DNA from: Trichomonas tenax
Taxonomy: Eukaryota > Parabasalia > Trichomonadida > Trichomonadidae
Direction: 5' to 3'
DNA: 27,252 nt
Assembly (NCBI GenBank): GCA_023091735.1
Contig: JALKBU010000705.1
Location: 1 to 27,252 of the forward strand
Numbering within the stretch: position 1 is the first letter of the stretch; every line of letters starts with the position of its first letter. Shown one piece after another: positions 26,127 through 27,252 of the stretch. The position numbers and the translations under genes are program-made. A model generated the notes under the pieces. The model saw nothing but the letters and a program-made list of their open reading frames with translations. It did not search any database and was not told the origin of the DNA.

Positions 26127-26516
26127 ATGCAAAGGGTAATTGAAACCAAAGATGAAGAGATTAATGAAAGAATCCCTCGATCTGTTCCTTTACATAAAGA
26201 ACGAAATTATAAATATATGATATATACTGAAAACGTTGAAGACCCTGAATTAATTAAACTACATTTGGTCAGAAGGAATAATAGAACATTTTCAGCAGTT
26301 GCTAAAATAAGGAAGAGTATTAAATGCTGGTTCTTTAGAGAAAATTTACCGATATCAATGACACCAAACGAAGAAGTAAAAGATATTGTTCGTAAATCAT
26401 TTGCAGGAGCAGATTACAAAATAAAGGGTACAACGATCACAATTTATAAAAATCATTTACCTCTATTACATCAAAGGATTTCTTTGTACTTCGATACGTT
26501 CAGAGATGAGAAATAA
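26127..26516 (+). CDS. Maverick-associated accessory protein upstream of the integrase
   Basis: The first ATG is at 26127, giving 129 residues; the frame is open from 26028 but only with TTG. It is basic, with REN-LPISMTPNEEVKDIV and ITIYKNHLPLLHQRISLYF in the second half. I recognise the style as a gene that commonly precedes the integrase in trichomonad Mavericks, but I cannot name a function, and no catalytic motif is visible. It is 24 bp from the integrase fragment on the same strand. It belongs to the old remnant on the right side of the host block. Confidence 0.62.
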   Translation: MQRVIETKDEEINERIPRSVPLHKERNYKYMIYTENVEDPELIKLHLVRRNNRTFSAVAKIRKSIKCWFFRENLPISMTPNEEVKDIVRKSFAGADYKIKGTTITIYKNHLPLLHQRISLYFDTFRDEK

Positions 26517-26540
26517 AAACACATTTTATTTTTGTATAAA

Positions 26541-26813
26541 ATGTTTGAAGAACTATATCAAAATTCACGATGGAAGACATTTAATAAATTTTATCCAATA
26601 GCTGCTGAACATAAATTTACAAAACAAGAAGTAAGAAATTTTTTGAACAAAGAAGTAGTTCATGACAAATTAAAAATAGATTTATCAAAATTCTTTCTAC
26701 CCATTTATTCTAAAAAGTTAGTAATTAGATGTTCGCAGAAGACACGGCGAAGTCGTGTCTTCTGCGAACATCTTTTTAAATATATTTACGACAGAATTAG
26801 TTTTACAAGTTAG
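26541..26813 (+). pseudogene. Maverick integrase, N-terminal fragment cut by element insertion
   Basis: From the ATG at 26541 the product opens with MFEELYQNSRWKTFNKFY and continues with FTKQEVRNFLNKEVVHDK and FFLPIYSKK. This is the N-terminal segment of the trichomonad Maverick integrase, which should continue into a DDE integrase core. At about 26715 the frame enters the terminal block of another element and reads through its hairpin to a chance stop at 26813. The catalytic core is absent, so the gene is dead. The family assignment rests on recollection of the N-terminal motif. Confidence 0.65.
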
Positions 26814-26924
26814 GTTCCCCCCATATAGAAATTAAAATTTTGAAATTGCTTACAAAATTAACGTTAATTTTGATTTTAAAACTTATGACTTTATAAAATC
26901 TGATCAGTTTTTAAAATAATTTAT
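26716..26924 (-). mobile_element. Terminal block (probable TIR) of right Maverick-type element
   Basis: This is the inverted counterpart of 1082-1289. It starts AGTTAGTAATTAG at the integrase junction, contains the hairpin, then CTAATTCTGTCGTAAATAT and GGGGGGAACC when read on the minus strand, and ends near 26924. The element body continues to the right, with a gene starting 23 bp later. AG at the tip agrees with Maverick termini. Confidence 0.72.
26727..26773. repeat. Terminal hairpin palindrome, right copy
   Basis: A perfect 20 bp stem, 26727-26746 against 26754-26773 (AGATGTTCGCAGAAGACACG), closes a 7-base loop GCGAAGT. It lies 11 bp from the inferred element tip. It is longer and more perfect than the left copy. 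Confidence 0.92.
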
Positions 26925-26947
26925 TTTTTTTATTTCCTAAGTAAACA

Positions 26948-27252
26948 ATGACATTCATTCCTTTGAAAGGTTATGAGGGTAAATACGAAATATTGAACAC
27001 TGGATATGTCAGTAACGATACAACACATTTCTTAATGGGATTTCCAACAGAAACGGACTTTACTTTCCAGCAAGGTCAGGCATCAAATTCACCAATTACT
27101 TATAAATTAACTGTAACGATATCACAGGCAAACACACCATTTAAGGAAAAGCCACAGATAGGATTCTTGAGACATTGTTGCTTTGCGATTCAGGCAAGAG
27201 CTAATGGACCACCAGATATTAAAATTGATGATTATAATTTAGCGGCAGAAGC
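26948..27252 (+). CDS. Maverick gene start, 3' partial, NUMOD4-like first residues
   Basis: The frame opens at ATG 26948 and runs off the window, at least 101 codons. The first ~18 residues (MTFIPLKGYEGKYEILN) resemble NUMOD4, a DNA-binding motif of HNH homing-type nucleases common in trichomonad elements. What follows (GFPTETDFTFQQGQ, ITYKLTVTISQAN, IGFLRHCCFAIQARANGPP) does not continue as an HNH protein and looks strand-rich, like a structural protein. So either the family is unrelated or the start is a fusion. It lies just inside the right element, 23 bp from its terminal block. Confidence 0.6.
   Translation, partial: MTFIPLKGYEGKYEILNTGYVSNDTTHFLMGFPTETDFTFQQGQASNSPITYKLTVTISQANTPFKEKPQIGFLRHCCFAIQARANGPPDIKIDDYNLAAE

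Noticed and set aside
1..27252. A composite transposon carrying the whole host block as cargo
   Set aside because: The tips of both young elements point into the window and cut different old genes, so the host block lies outside both elements.

Overview
The window reads as nuclear DNA of a parabasalid flagellate, most like Trichomonas vaginalis or a close relative. The reasons are AT-rich DNA, long intron-free genes packed on both strands, a standard genetic code, very short A-rich leaders (two genes have a TCA(T) initiator-like motif just before the start), divergent eukaryotic proteins, and fragments of Maverick/Polinton giant DNA transposons with KilA-N, integrase and phage-tail-collar genes. 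The species is inferred from memory of the families; no search was run.

Layout. (1) 1-1289: the end of one Maverick-type element, holding the 3' part of a tail-fibre/collar gene and a ~208 bp terminal block with a long hairpin. (2) 1290-~2870: an older element remnant into which the first one inserted, holding a KilA-N gene cut at the junction, a small coiled-coil gene, and a possible element terminus. (3) ~2900-25950: a host gene block. In order: calmodulin-like (+), Pol III subunit RPC4-like (+), KANSL2/INO80D-type zinc protein (-), polytopic membrane protein perhaps PIG-U-like (+), TBC Rab-GAP (-), a large propeller-like/coiled-coil/Pro-rich protein that appears broken (+), UBR4-like UBR-box protein (+), a 1320-residue repetitive coiled-coil protein (+), ankyrin protein (-), and a degenerate DHHC palmitoyltransferase (-). 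(4) ~26040-26715: a second old Maverick remnant (accessory gene plus the N-terminus of the integrase). (5) 26716-27252: the end of another young element with the same terminal block in inverted orientation, followed by the start of an element gene that runs off the window.

The host genes look like unrelated housekeeping and signalling genes; no operon or pathway links them. The strongest structural story is at the edges. Two copies of the same ~208 bp block face each other, and each ends exactly where an older transposon gene is broken (KilA-N on the left, integrase on the right). This fits two independent nested insertions. Inside each block, about 11 bp from the inferred terminus, is a ~47-49 bp palindrome. 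The copies show paired, base-pair-preserving changes in its stem, and its loop is flipped relative to the flanks, as expected of a functional terminal hairpin. Other points of interest are a DHHC enzyme that keeps its catalytic Cys but has lost most zinc ligands, a UBR4 relative without a catalytic module, a large gene with a TTG where its start should be plus an A-run frameshift, and duplicated TTTACATGTCAAAA motifs in two divergent promoter regions.
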